This document shows positions 33,108-41,157 of a stretch of DNA of 56,975 nucleotides, one piece after another. The stretch spans positions 55,958-112,932 of the forward strand of contig PLOH01000118.1 of assembly GCA_003142955.1 (NCBI GenBank), read 5' to 3'. The stretch's first letter is position 1. Each line of letters begins with the position of its first letter. Made by a program: the position numbers and the translations under genes. The notes beneath the pieces were generated by a model. It was given only the letters and a program-made list of their open reading frames with translations, searched no databases and was not told where the DNA came from. The DNA is from Opitutia bacterium (GTDB lineage: Bacteria; Verrucomicrobiota; Verrucomicrobiia; Opitutales; Opitutaceae).

Positions 33108-36100
33108 ATGTCCATCGTATCAAGCCTGTGTCCAGCGATTTCCGATCAGCCTCCTGCCCTGATTCGATCAGCAGCAGCTCTCGTCCCGTCGACGCGCTTC
33201 CTTCGCCGTGGCCGACTTTCCGCTCTCGGGGCTGCCGTTGTGTTGGGCGCCCTCTGCGCATTCTCTACGAATGCCTCGGGCCAGGGGACGACCATCGTGG
33301 CCAATCAGCCGATTGGAGAGGCCAAAGGAGTCTTCCCGGGGCGGGTCGTTTGGGTCCATGATCCCACCGCGGTCAACCAGAGTTGCGTCGTGAATACTCC
33401 CGGCGCCGCCTGGTATCTCCCCGTCAACAACAACCAGACTGTCATCGACGGCATGATGTCCACCGCCCTCCGCGGCCTGACCGGTCAGACCGACGATCTC
33501 GCGGCTTGGACTGCCATTTTCAAATTCCACAATGCCGCGCTCGGCAAGGGAGCGGTCAACTACGTTCGGGGCGAGAAGATCTTCATCAAGATCAATGCCA
33601 CCAGCGCCTGGTCGGGAAATTTCAACACCGCCGACCTGACACCCAACTCCGATCCCACCTCCCCTTCCTCCTTCGTTTCCGAGACCTCCGTCGGCCCGGT
33701 CCTTTCCGTCCTTCGCCAACTGGTCAATGTCGTTGGCGCCAATCAGTCGGACATTTACGTCGGCGATCCGCTGAAGCACATCTACAAGCATCTCTACGAC
33801 GCGTGGCATGGGGAGTTTCCGAACGTCCATTATCTCGACAACAGCGGTTACACTAACCTGGGGCGAGAGGTCGTGGTTCCCAGCACGACCGCCACCATCA
33901 CCTACTCCGACAAAGGCACCATTCTCGAGACTGATCCTGGCGATGTCTCCGTGACCATGGATTACCTTTATACGATTTCCGACCAGGCGGACTACGTCAT
34001 CAACATTCCGATGCTGAAGGGGCACATGCGCGCCGGAATGACGATGTTTGCCAAGAACAACTTCGGTTCGCAGACCCGGGCCGATGCCTCCCATCTGCAC
34101 AATGGACTGGTCGCTCCGACGAATTGGCCGGACGTCACCCGGGGAACCTACGGACTCTATCGGGTGCAAGTGGATCTGATGGGCCATTCCATGCTCGGGA
34201 AGAAGAACCTGGTTTTCTTGATGGATGCCCTCTGGTCGACCGATTTTGAGCTCGATATCCCCCTGAAATGGCAGATTCCGCCGTTTAATAACACCTACAT
34301 GTCGTCCGTCTTCGCCTCCCTCGACCCGGTGGCGATCGAGTCAGTCGGTTATGATTTTCTGCGTTCGGAATTCACGGCGACTCGCATCCCAGCCGCCGGC
34401 ACCTACGTGCAGATGCCGGCAGTTGATGATTACCTTCACCAGGCCGCTGACTCGGTCAACTGGCCGACCGGGATTGTCTACGATCCGGACAAGACTGGCA
34501 CACCGATCGGGAGCCTGGGCACCAACGAACGCTGGAACAATTCCACGGCCATGCAGTATTCGAGGAATCTGTCGCCGAACGGAACTGGGATTGAGCTGGT
34601 GCAGACCGGGCAAACCATCGGAGTGGATCCGATCGGCAACCAGACGGTCCTGCCGGGCGGCAACGCCACGTTCACGGTGAACGCGACCGGCATGGCGCCG
34701 CTGAGCTACCAATGGCAGCGGGAAGCGATCGGAACTTCGACGTGGAGCAATCTGAGCAATGGCGGCGCCTACACCGGCACGACGACGGCGACACTCGCGG
34801 TGGGATCCGCGACCACGGCGATGAACGGTGATTTGTTCCGATGCCTGATCACTAACGCCACCGCTGCCGCGACGACGCCCCCGATCGCGCTGGTCGTGGA
34901 AACCCCGATGGTCGCCGTCACAATGGCCGGATTGGCGGGAAACAGCGGCACCGCCAACGGCACCGGCTCCGCCGCCCGCCTTGATTCGCCGGCCGACGTC
35001 GCGCTCGACAGCGCCGGCAACCTCTACGTGGCGGATACCGGCAATGACACCATTCGGATGATCACGCCAGCCGGCGCAGTCACCACGCTGGCCGGCCAGG
35101 CCGGCGTCAGTGGGAGCAACGATGGTTCCGGCACGGCGAAATTCAATCATCCGGCGGGAATCGCGGTCGACGGCGCCGGCAACGCCTACGTCGCCGACAC
35201 CAACAACAACACCATTCGCAAGCTGGTGATTGCGAGCGGCGCTGTGACCACGCTGGCGGGCCAGGCCGGCAGCACCGGCAGCGTCGACGGCACCGGGACG
35301 GCCGCCCGCTTCAACGGGCCCTCGGGCATTGCCGTCGACACGACCGGGAATCTCTACGTTTCCGACACTCTCAATCACACGATTAGGAAAGTCACCCAAG
35401 CGGGAGTTGTGCTGACCATCGCGGGCACGACGGGAACAAGCGGTTTTGCTGACAACTCGGACACTTCGGCTTTGTTTCACGGGCCGCAAGGCATCGTCCT
35501 TGACGGATCGGGCGGTCTTTTCATCGCCGACACTAACAACAACGCGATCCGCAAATTGGTGCTTGGGAGCGGAGCTGTGACCACCGTGGCCGGCCAGTCC
35601 GGCGTCGCCGGCAGCGCCGATGGTCCGGTCAGCCAGGCGCAGTTCCATTTCCCCTCTGGCATTGGCATTGATGCAGCGGGCAATCTCTATGTCGCCGACA
35701 CCGACAATGACACGCTGCGCATGATCTCGCCGTCCGGGGCGGTCAGCACGCTCGCCGGGTTGGCGGGGGTCGGCGGGTCGACTGATGGAACGGGCACCGC
35801 GGCGCGGTTCAATTTTCCCACGGGTGTTGCCGCCGACAGCGCCGGCGACGTCTATCTGGCCGACACCAACAATCAAACCATCCGATTGTTCGTCATTCCG
35901 ATTGGGCCGTCGATCACGGTTCAACCTCAAAACCAGGCTGTAACCGCCGGGGCCACCGTCACATTCTCGGTCACAGCCACCGGGAAACCCGTGCCGACTT
36001 ATCAGTGGTTGTTCAACGACAGCGCCATCAGCGGGGCCACGAGCAGCACGCTTGCTCTGAACAACGTGCAGTCTGCCAGCGCCGGCTACTATTCGGTGTC

Positions 36101-36290
36101 AGTTACCAACAGCACCCGCAGCATGACCAGCAACGTGGCGATGTTGACCGTCAACTCCGTCGGGAGCGGATCGTCGGGCGGTGGCGGAGGTGGCGGAGGA
36201 GGCGGGGGCGGCGGCGCCCCGAGCGTGTGGTTCTGCAGCGTCCTGCTGTTCCTGGTCGCAGCGCGCCGGGCCTTCCGCCGCCGGCACTAG
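33108..36290 (+). CDS. Large secreted DUF362 / Ig-like / NHL-propeller fusion with C-terminal anchor
   Basis: 1060 residues. Long N-terminal signal (FLRRGRLSALGAAVVLGALC). Residues ~60-480 are DUF362-like (INIPMLKGHMRAGMTMFAKN; SVFASLDPVAIESVGYDFLR). An Ig-like domain (~505-600), six NHL-type repeats (~605-930; for example GIAVDGAGNAYVADTNNNTI and GIGIDAAGNLYVADTDNDTL) likely to form a six-bladed propeller, and a second Ig-like domain (VTFSVTATGKPVPTYQWLFN) follow. The C-terminus is a run of ~15 Gly/Ser, then APSVWF, a hydrophobic helix and RRAFRRRH, a sorting-tag-like tripartite tail. Function unknown; surface-anchored is inferred from the tail. Confidence 0.85.
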   Translation: MSIVSSLCPAISDQPPALIRSAAALVPSTRFLRRGRLSALGAAVVLGALCAFSTNASGQGTTIVANQPIGEAKGVFPGRVVWVHDPTAVNQSCVVNTPGAAWYLPVNNNQTVIDGMMSTALRGLTGQTDDLAAWTAIFKFHNAALGKGAVNYVRGEKIFIKINATSAWSGNFNTADLTPNSDPTSPSSFVSETSVGPVLSVLRQLVNVVGANQSDIYVGDPLKHIYKHLYDAWHGEFPNVHYLDNSGYTNLGREVVVPSTTATITYSDKGTILETDPGDVSVTMDYLYTISDQADYVINIPMLKGHMRAGMTMFAKNNFGSQTRADASHLHNGLVAPTNWPDVTRGTYGLYRVQVDLMGHSMLGKKNLVFLMDALWSTDFELDIPLKWQIPPFNNTYMSSVFASLDPVAIESVGYDFLRSEFTATRIPAAGTYVQMPAVDDYLHQAADSVNWPTGIVYDPDKTGTPIGSLGTNERWNNSTAMQYSRNLSPNGTGIELVQTGQTIGVDPIGNQTVLPGGNATFTVNATGMAPLSYQWQREAIGTSTWSNLSNGGAYTGTTTATLAVGSATTAMNGDLFRCLITNATAAATTPPIALVVETPMVAVTMAGLAGNSGTANGTGSAARLDSPADVALDSAGNLYVADTGNDTIRMITPAGAVTTLAGQAGVSGSNDGSGTAKFNHPAGIAVDGAGNAYVADTNNNTIRKLVIASGAVTTLAGQAGSTGSVDGTGTAARFNGPSGIAVDTTGNLYVSDTLNHTIRKVTQAGVVLTIAGTTGTSGFADNSDTSALFHGPQGIVLDGSGGLFIADTNNNAIRKLVLGSGAVTTVAGQSGVAGSADGPVSQAQFHFPSGIGIDAAGNLYVADTDNDTLRMISPSGAVSTLAGLAGVGGSTDGTGTAARFNFPTGVAADSAGDVYLADTNNQTIRLFVIPIGPSITVQPQNQAVTAGATVTFSVTATGKPVPTYQWLFNDSAISGATSSTLALNNVQSASAGYYSVSVTNSTRSMTSNVAMLTVNSVGSGSSGGGGGGGGGGGGGAPSVWFCSVLLFLVAARRAFRRRH

Positions 36291-36356
36291 CCCGGTTTCT
36301 CAACGCGAAGGTGCGTTGCATCGAAGCGTGTGAAGAAACAGCGCGGCCTCCATCCG

Positions 36357-36770
36357 ATGAGCAAGCTCAAGCCGCTTTCCTCCTCGCGCATTGAAATCGT
36401 CGACGCTCTGCGGGGTCAGCCCTGTTCGGAATCCTCCTGCGGCATTCCATCGAACACTGGGATTTTTCGCGCTACCCCACCAACGCCCCCGACTGGTTGA
36501 GGATGCTCGACCGGAACACACATGATATCGGATCAAAGCCAACCTCGAAGGCTCGGGTCTGAAGGACCTGCGGCTCGATTGCGTGGATAATCTGGTCGGG
36601 CTCCTACGGCAACCTCGCGCAGATGGCCGTCTGGGCCGCTCAGAACGTGATATTCGGCCCATCGCTCTTGCTCGTTAAGAGAATCCCGCATGACGCGGAA
36701 GACGCTCAAAGCTTCGCGAACGCGATCCTTTCCGGTTCCCAAGGAAACGCTTTTAAAAGCGAGAAAACTC
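36357..36770 (+). pseudogene. Remnant of a DUF418-family membrane protein gene
   Basis: Conserved DUF418-like pieces appear in different frames. MSKLKPLSSSRIEIVDALRG starts at the ATG at 36357; a frame change near 36417 leads to ALFGILLRHSIEHWDFSRYP and then DWLRMLDRNTHDI; most of the middle of the gene is missing; WIIWSGSYGNLAQMAVWAAQ followed by NVIFGPSLLLVKRIP remains near 36575-36690. DUF418 proteins are ~400-residue polytopic membrane proteins, so at least two thirds of this gene is lost. The bases to ~36770 may still belong to it. Confidence 0.7.
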
Positions 36771-37238
36771 ATAACGCCGCAGATTAGATGTTACGTTACA
36801 TGACTAAACCAGAACAAGTAAACGAAGCATTTGATTGCTTCCGCGAGCAGCCAAATCGGGTTGTGTCCACCCCTGCGCGCCTGGGTCCCGCGATCGCAGG
36901 GTTGGAAGATCTGAGAGATTAGTTTCATGGGCAGCGCGGGAAGGCCCCCTCCTCTATGCCGTCGGGTCGAGATCGTTGCGCCTGGACAGCCGTTGCGGCC
37001 TGTCTCGCCTGCCAGCGTTTGAAGGCTTCGTCAATCTCGCGGCAGAGTTGCTTGTGGCACGTCGCCCGGCGCGAGCCTGCTTTTGCAGACACGGAAACCG
37101 CTACGGCGGCCGATGCTGGCGGCAGGCGGGCTCGTGCCGGAAGCAACGTTTCTTCCCTTGTATCGCGGAAGCGAGTTCCATATCATATAGCAAAATCTGC
37201 GGTTAACTGCGTTTACCCCAAAGAATGGAATCTCACCC
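36771..37238. other. Gene-poor stretch
   Basis: AT-richer bases at 36771-36835. A 40-codon ORF at 36800-36922 (MTKPEQVNEAFDCFREQPNR...) has no ribosome-binding site and no recognisable similarity; I would not call it a gene. Nothing else is supported. Confidence 0.35.
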
Positions 37239-37451
37239 ATGAAGATGACTTCGATCATTGTTGCAGGGCTTGGTGTCCTAGCCCTTGTTCTCGGTGTTGT
37301 TGGGTGGCTCATCCAGGTGCCAATACTCCGCGTGCGCATGGGCGGCTACATCCACGGCGCGATTGCCCTGTATTTGCTTGCCCTGGTCATCATGGTTTTC
37401 GACCACAACTACTGCAGAAGATCGGGCACCACTCCCGCGGCGAAGTCTTGA
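37239..37451 (+). CDS. Small two-TM membrane protein
   Basis: 70 residues. Two hydrophobic helices, TSIIVAGLGVLALVLGVVGWLI and IHGAIALYLLALVIMVFDHN, with a short RVRMGGY turn between and a basic tail (YCRRSGTTPAAKS). Only a weak GGAA-type ribosome-binding site upstream. Small hydrophobic proteins of this shape are common and mostly uncharacterised. No neighbour is close enough for an operon. Confidence 0.6.
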   Translation: MKMTSIIVAGLGVLALVLGVVGWLIQVPILRVRMGGYIHGAIALYLLALVIMVFDHNYCRRSGTTPAAKS

Positions 37452-37481
37452 CGGAGCGGCGAGCTGGGCGGTCGGCGCAGT

Positions 37482-37519
37482 CCCTCGCCGGCTGAGAAAC
37501 CGATAAAGACCGGCGAGGG
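37482..37519. terminator. 10-bp stem hairpin after the small membrane protein gene
   Basis: CCCTCGCCGG (37482-37491) pairs perfectly with CCGGCGAGGG (37510-37519), loop of 18 bases, followed by CTGTTTATG. It is 30 bases downstream of the stop at 37451. A weak rho-independent terminator is possible. Confidence 0.5.
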
Positions 37520-37703
37520 CTGTTTATGCTCCATGGTCGCGCGTTGCGCCTTGGAATCGTGCTCGAAAGAGACGGGCAAATCGGTTTAGGTCGAGTGTGC
37601 GTCGACAGAAATGGATGCGGACTGATTGAACGAGCCTCGTGGTTACGCCGTATTCCAGTGAGATAACCGGCCCGGGCGCTGGTGATCTTGGCTCAGCCAA
37701 CCA

Positions 37704-37744
37704 CGACATCATGCAGCAGGCTGTTCTTTCGGCCCGTGCGACAT
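37704..37744. repeat. 41-bp dispersed repeat, copy 1
   Basis: CGACATCATGCAG...TTTCGGCCCGTGCGACAT; identical at 38 of 41 positions to 54225-54265 (same orientation). Here it lies at the very 3' end of the mannosyltransferase region. Confidence 0.6.
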
Positions 37745-37752
37745 GGCGCTGT

Positions 37753-38913
37753 TCACGTAAACCAGTAGCCGTTGACAAAAAGGATCACGGAAACCGCTTG
37801 CAAAGCGACCGACAATGCCAGCAGGGGCGTCCCTGCAACCGGCCACCTCTTCACGATCAAGGCGGCAGCGATATAGATCGGAAACACGACGGAGAAATAG
37901 CGAGGCAGCGCCTCGACACCGGAGCCGGAAAGGTAAACCAATCCGAACGTGATTCCAAGGATCGCGAACCCTGTCGGCATACGCAGGATCACACCCACGA
38001 TCAGCAATCCAAATGTGCCGACGAGCGTTGCGGCGAACCACAACCGGTAGAACGGTTCGAGGCTCCAAAAACTGTGTTTGGCAAACGCTCCCCAGAACCA
38101 CGTCAGATGCCGACCCCAGTGTTGCTGGCCATGAAAATAGGCGAACGGATCGCCGAACTTTGCCCACATCATCCAGCAGTAAATTCCAAAGCCGACCACC
38201 GGGAGCATCGACGCGGGCAGGGTCCGCCAACTCAGCGTTCGTTTACCAACTTCATTGCGCGAGCAAGTCAGCCATTCCCACGCCAACGGAACGACCAGCA
38301 GCACACCGACGAAGCGCGTGAGCGCCGCCAGCAAACCACAACTGCCTGCAATCCACCATCGCCGCCTCCGCGCGGCAGCCAGACAGCCCACCACCAGCGG
38401 AAGAAAGAGCGATTCTGAATAGGCCGTTGAAAAGAAAAAGCTAACTGGGCTGAAAAGCATGAACTCAACAGCAAGAATTGAGAGCCGTGCATCCCGCCAT
38501 TCGCGAAAGACGAGGTCGGCCAACAGCACGCAGGCGATCCACAGCCCGGTGAGCGACACTCCATAAGCTGCGATCGCCGGATCGATTCGCCCGCCCAGCG
38601 ACACGATCCGAACGCACCAAGGATAGAGAGGGAGGAATCCAACATTGGTCGGCTGTCCGGCCCCCGTAAACCAATAGCCGTTCCTAACCACATCGAGATA
38701 CCAAGACGCATCCCATCGCAGAAACCAGTCAGCGATGGTCTGTGGCGGCTGAAAATCCGTGGATTTTCCGATACCGAGAAGCGCGAGTCCTGCAACTATG
38801 TAAATGAGCAATCGGGAACTGACAAAAAGGATGAACAGTTGCCGCCACGAGAAGTTCTGAACAGTCCCGGCGGCACTTTCTGGCTTGCTCGGATTGGGGT
38901 CAGTGGCGCCCAT
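37753..38913 (-). CDS. PIG-V-like integral membrane mannosyltransferase
   Basis: 386 residues with about ten TM helices. Motifs of the PIG-V/GT-C group: RWDASWYLDVVRNGYWF after the first helix (the acidic catalytic site of GT-C enzymes, WDA.WY), NVGFLPLYPWCVRIV, FFFSTAYSESLFLPLV, ALTRFVGVLLVVPLAW and LPRYFSVVFPIYIAAAL. These enzymes transfer a sugar from a polyprenyl-phosphate donor on the outer face of the inner membrane. A 31-codon micro-ORF with a perfect AAGGAG site ends 29 bases upstream on the same strand, so the two may be co-translated. The acceptor is unknown. Confidence 0.85.
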   Translation of the reverse strand: MGATDPNPSKPESAAGTVQNFSWRQLFILFVSSRLLIYIVAGLALLGIGKSTDFQPPQTIADWFLRWDASWYLDVVRNGYWFTGAGQPTNVGFLPLYPWCVRIVSLGGRIDPAIAAYGVSLTGLWIACVLLADLVFREWRDARLSILAVEFMLFSPVSFFFSTAYSESLFLPLVVGCLAAARRRRWWIAGSCGLLAALTRFVGVLLVVPLAWEWLTCSRNEVGKRTLSWRTLPASMLPVVGFGIYCWMMWAKFGDPFAYFHGQQHWGRHLTWFWGAFAKHSFWSLEPFYRLWFAATLVGTFGLLIVGVILRMPTGFAILGITFGLVYLSGSGVEALPRYFSVVFPIYIAAALIVKRWPVAGTPLLALSVALQAVSVILFVNGYWFT

Positions 38914-38942
38914 TACGCTTCGAGGATTCTGCCTATCAACGT

Positions 38943-39038
38943 TTAGCGATCTGCCGCGCCGGGCGGCAGCGCGGTGGATGCGCCAGCTGGCGGCGTGCTG
39001 GTGGCTGGCGTCGGGTTCTGGGGTTGTTGGCTAAACAT
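38943..39038 (-). CDS. 31-residue Pro/Ala/Thr-rich micro-ORF upstream of the mannosyltransferase
   Basis: ATG at 39038, preceded by an excellent ribosome-binding site (AAGGAG, four bases from the ATG). Peptide: MFSQQPQNPTPATSTPPAGA then STALPPGAADR. No signal or TM segment. It contains PPA and PPG, the latter a known slow-translation motif. A homologous 31-codon ORF lies at 55153-55248, again directly upstream of a membrane-protein gene. Either a leader peptide or a small protein; no function known. Confidence 0.55.
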   Translation of the reverse strand: MFSQQPQNPTPATSTPPAGASTALPPGAADR

Positions 39039-39151
39039 ATTTCTCCTTCCGGATCTGTATATCATAGGGCCAGTCGGCCCAGGTGGGCGATTAGCAATAA
39101 GAGCAGATCGGAGACCATCTGAGAACCCAGATCTTCGCATGCCATTCAGCT

Positions 39152-39292
39152 ATGAAAACCCGCATCCTTCACTTCATCGCAGGTGTGGCGGCATTGTTAG
39201 CGTTCCGAACCGTGCTTGCGGCTGATGCTTTCCGCCCGGGAGTGCACCCAGATCGCTTCATCGACGAGCTCCATCGGGTCGCCGAGAAATAA
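39152..39292 (+). CDS. Small secreted peptide or truncated leader
   Basis: 46 residues: a good signal peptide (MKTRILHFIAGVAALLAFRT) ending VLAADA, then only ~23 mature residues (FRPGVHPDRFIDELHRVAEK). No clear ribosome-binding site. It may be the surviving N-terminus of a lost secreted enzyme, since the GH43 gene starts 64 bases later with its own signal. The rest of the gap 38914-39356 shows nothing else apart from the micro-ORF. Confidence 0.4.
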   Translation: MKTRILHFIAGVAALLAFRTVLAADAFRPGVHPDRFIDELHRVAEK

Positions 39293-39356
39293 TGACGCCC
39301 GGTCGAAGGAACAGTCTGGTTTGACCTGGTTCGGGTCACCCGTATTGATTGCCGCC

Positions 39357-40349
39357 ATGAACCCCCGCTTCCTTGCCCTTGGGCTGGCTGGCTGCGCCTT
39401 GCTCGCCCCGGCCGCCGCGATCGGCGGAAACCCGATCGTAACCGACCTCTTCACGGCCGATCCCGAAGCACGGGTCTTCGGCGATCGCCTGTATGTCTAT
39501 ACCTCGCACGATCTCCCGGATGCCACCTACTGGGACATGGTCGACTGGCGGCTGCTCTCGACCACCGACCTGGTCCACTGGCAGGACCATGGTGCGATTT
39601 TCAGCCTTAAGGGTTTCAGCTGGGCCAAGCAATGGGCGTGGGCTCCCGATTGCGTGCACGCGAACGGAAAGTACTACCTGTTCCTGCCGGTCGATCGCAC
39701 GAAGATCGGCGTCGCCATTGCTGATTTGCCGACCGGACCGTTCAAGGACGCGATCGGAAAGCCCCTGCTCGACAATCGGACGATGCCGGAAGCGGGCGCT
39801 GAGCCCATCGACCCCGCGGTGCTGATCGACGACGACGGCCAAGCCTATCTCTACTTCGGCTGCCGCAACGCGAGAGTCGTCAAGCTCGACCCGTCGCTCA
39901 CGCGTTTTGCCGGTCCAATCGAGACCGTGCGGTTGGTGGACGACCAGGGCAAACCGATCCCGGTCGCCGCACCGGACACAAATCCCGTGCTGCCCCAAGG
40001 CTACGGCGAAGCCCCGTTCATTTTCAAACGCGCTGGCCGGTACTACTTCGTCTACTCGAACGGCTGGGCTCCGGAATCAACCCAGGTGTACGCGATCGGC
40101 GATTCGCCCCGGGGCCCGTTCACCTACGCCGGCAAGGTCATGGAGCACGCCGCCTCCGTCACGCAACACGGCTCGGTGGTGGAATTTCGCGGGAAGTGGT
40201 ACGTGTTCTATCACACGAGCGATCTTTCAAACGGAAACTCCTTTCGCCGTTCCGTCTGCGTTGACGAGCTGACGTTCGCCCCCGACGGCAAGATCAACAC
40301 CGTGACGCCAACCAAAACCGGCCCCCTTTCGCCCGCGGCTCCTCGCTGA
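39357..40349 (+). CDS. Secreted GH43-type glycoside hydrolase
   Basis: 330 residues from MNPRFLALGLAGCALLAPAA, a clear signal peptide; the upstream in-frame extension has none. Five-bladed propeller features of GH43 (arabinofuranosidase/xylosidase group): the general-base Asp in PIVTDLFTADPEARVFGDRL, WAPDCVHANGKYYLFLPVD, DPAVLIDDDGQAYLYFG (transition-state Asp), the acid Glu in GYGEAPFIFKRAGRYYFVYS and HGSVVEFRGKWYVFYH. Length is typical of a single-domain GH43. Acts on arabinose- or xylose-containing polysaccharides outside the cytoplasm. Monocistronic; a REPIN-A copy begins right after its stop. Confidence 0.9.
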   Translation: MNPRFLALGLAGCALLAPAAAIGGNPIVTDLFTADPEARVFGDRLYVYTSHDLPDATYWDMVDWRLLSTTDLVHWQDHGAIFSLKGFSWAKQWAWAPDCVHANGKYYLFLPVDRTKIGVAIADLPTGPFKDAIGKPLLDNRTMPEAGAEPIDPAVLIDDDGQAYLYFGCRNARVVKLDPSLTRFAGPIETVRLVDDQGKPIPVAAPDTNPVLPQGYGEAPFIFKRAGRYYFVYSNGWAPESTQVYAIGDSPRGPFTYAGKVMEHAASVTQHGSVVEFRGKWYVFYHTSDLSNGNSFRRSVCVDELTFAPDGKINTVTPTKTGPLSPAAPR

Positions 40350-40350
40350 G

Positions 40351-40494
40351 GCGTTTCCATGCAAATTGTAGGAAGCGAGCTTGCTCGCGATTCAGAGGTG
40401 GAGATCGCCTGCCAGCAGGCTTCCTACGCCGATCACTTGAGGGCATCACTTTTCACGATCGAGGTCGGCGTTTATTGAATTGAGACGGCTAAGG
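40351..40494. repeat. REPIN-A full copy (plus orientation)
   Basis: Two REP-like arms: TTGTAGGAAGCGAGCTTGCT... and ...GCCAGCAGGCTTCCTACGCC, then a conserved flank ending TTATTGAATTGAGACGGCTA. The reverse complement of 41848-41989 matches it at ~90% or more by eye along its length. The ndk stop codon (40491-40489) lies at its right end. Confidence 0.88.
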
Positions 40495-40911
40495 CGCCGT
40501 GAACAGTTCTTCCGGCTTGAAGAAACGGGCCAGTTCGATCTGGCCGTTGGCCTCGCTGTCCGAGGCATGGACCACATTCACCGTCACGTCGGTGCCGAAA
40601 TCGCCGCGGATGGTTCCCTTGGCCGCTTTTCGCGAATCGGTCGGCCCGAGCAGATCGCGCACCCGCTGCACCACATTGTCGCCCTCCAGCCCCATCACAA
40701 TCACCGGCCGCGAGCTCATGAACGCCTCCAGATTCGGGTAGAACGGGCGATCCGCGACATGCGCGTAGTGTTCGCGCAAGAGCGCCGGCGTGAGCCGCAT
40801 CAGCTTGCAGCCAACAATGGTGAAGCCCGCCTGCTCAAAACGATCAATGACGTTGCCGACGTGCCGCTGGTTCAGGCAGTCGGGTTTGAAGATAATCAGC
40901 GTTCTTTGCAT
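40489..40911 (-). CDS. ndk: Nucleoside diphosphate kinase
   Basis: 140 residues, the normal NDK length. MQRTLIIFKPDCLNQRHVG contains the ATP-binding Lys, HYAHVADRPFYPNL and IRGDFGTDVTVNVVHASDS contain the active-site signature with the phospho-histidine (NVVHASDS). It equilibrates nucleoside di- and triphosphates. Some deviation from the usual NxxHGSDS signature (A for G) is common outside proteobacteria. It is flanked on both sides by REP-type repeats. Confidence 0.96.
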   Translation of the reverse strand: MQRTLIIFKPDCLNQRHVGNVIDRFEQAGFTIVGCKLMRLTPALLREHYAHVADRPFYPNLEAFMSSRPVIVMGLEGDNVVQRVRDLLGPTDSRKAAKGTIRGDFGTDVTVNVVHASDSEANGQIELARFFKPEELFTAP

Positions 40912-41018
40912 CGATGGCGCAAAACCCTACCAGTGTCCTTCGGCTTGGGAAGCCCGGAGTTGCGCGCCACCTGAGGGGGTCCCATGGTGTTTTGTTTTGA
41001 GATGCCGTCGCGCGATCC

Positions 41019-41064
41019 CACGGGCGAGACGCCCGTGCCACGTGGCATGGGCGTCCCGCCCATG
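41019..41064. repeat. REP-like palindrome between ndk and the S26-like gene
   Basis: CACGGGCGAGACGCCCGTG and CATGGGCGTCCCGCCCATG arranged head to head around CCACGTGG. Two hairpins in one element. No other feature in 40912-41157. Confidence 0.65.
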
Positions 41065-41157
41065 TCAGACGAGACTCGTTCAAAAACAAAAGACCGTGCT
41101 GAGGGTGCGGGGCCTGGCCGGACCACGTCGGATGGCGTGACGCCCGCCCGGAGCGCC

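Noticed and set aside
34930-35900. Possible CRISPR array or tandem DNA repeat
   Set aside because: The periodicity (~165-170 bases) comes from the coding NHL repeats; units are imperfect and in frame.
34341-35930. Long minus-strand open frame opposite the NHL repeats
   Set aside because: Arg/Gly/Val-rich translation that mirrors the repeats of the plus-strand gene; no domain.
36800-36922. 40-codon plus-strand ORF
   Set aside because: No ribosome-binding site, no similarity, lies in a decaying stretch.
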